Below, one piece after another: positions 5,411 through 5,425 of a DNA stretch of 5,425 nt. Both the position numbers and the translations under genes were made by a program. This stretch comes from Rhodoferax sp. (GTDB taxonomy: Bacteria > Pseudomonadota > Gammaproteobacteria > Burkholderiales > Burkholderiaceae_C). The notes under the pieces are model-generated. The model was not told where the DNA came from and did no database searches. It saw only the letters and a list, made by a program, of their open reading frames with translations. Positions within the stretch are counted from its first letter, which is position 1; each line of letters begins with the position of its first letter. The stretch covers positions 1 to 5,425 of the forward strand of contig JAIPDA010000162.1 of assembly GCA_021737905.1 (NCBI GenBank), given 5' to 3'.

Positions 5411-5419
5411 ATTTTTAGC

Positions 5420-5425
5420 AGGAGA
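5420..5425 (+). promoter_or_regulatory. Shine-Dalgarno sequence of the next gene (probably aceE)
   Basis: AGGAGA at the very end of the window, in the context TTTTTAGCAGGAGA, is a strong ribosome binding site with no start codon inside the window. The same AGGAGA serves greA at 60-65. The served gene must begin a few bases beyond 5425. Naming it aceE rests on remembered gene order only. Confidence 0.65.

Larger units (their letters stand above)
5171..5425. other. Divergent control region between the kinase and an unseen plus-strand gene
   Basis: This 255-bp stretch has no large ORF. It is GC-rich close to the kinase and AT-rich from about 5221 onward, unlike the coding parts of the window. 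It contains candidate promoters, a 9-bp direct repeat, inverted repeats, a leader hairpin, a short upstream ORF, and a terminal AGGAGA that must serve a plus-strand gene starting just past the window. From remembered synteny in Burkholderiales that gene is probably aceE (pyruvate dehydrogenase E1 component), but no coding sequence for it is present here. Confidence 0.7.

Overview
The window looks like a chromosomal, core-genome stretch from a betaproteobacterium, most likely Burkholderiales and probably a Comamonadaceae relative such as Polaromonas or Rhodoferax. That placement is a judgement from protein wording, moderately high GC and gene order; no database search was run. There are five full-length genes and no sign of mobile elements, CRISPR, rRNA or tRNA.

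Layout from left to right. Bases 1-75 hold a GC-rich hairpin and the ribosome binding site of greA. greA (76-552, +) encodes the transcript-cleavage factor GreA and overlaps by one base a small four-helix DUF4149 membrane protein gene (552-989, +). folD (1006-1866, -) converges on that pair, 16 bases away. Upstream of folD on the minus strand lie a FixJ/NarL-type response regulator (1942-2571, -) and a large membrane sensor histidine kinase with two PAS domains (2588-5170, -). Kinase and regulator are 16 bases apart and form a two-component operon. A terminator-like hairpin separates this operon from folD.

Bases 5171-5425 contain no large ORF. They form an AT-rich control region between the kinase and an unseen plus-strand gene whose Shine-Dalgarno sequence (AGGAGA) ends the window. 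From remembered gene order in Burkholderiales, that gene is probably aceE (pyruvate dehydrogenase E1); this is inference. The region holds an exact 9-bp direct repeat spaced 20 bp, inverted repeats, possible promoters, a leader hairpin, and an 18-codon upstream ORF with a good Shine-Dalgarno sequence that stops 9 bases before the downstream one.

Working model: the two-component system senses an extracytoplasmic or redox/metabolic signal and controls the divergent operon, with a possible second, leader-based layer of control. greA and folD are housekeeping genes. The most novel part of the window is the 5171-5425 control region, especially the upstream ORF and the phased repeats.
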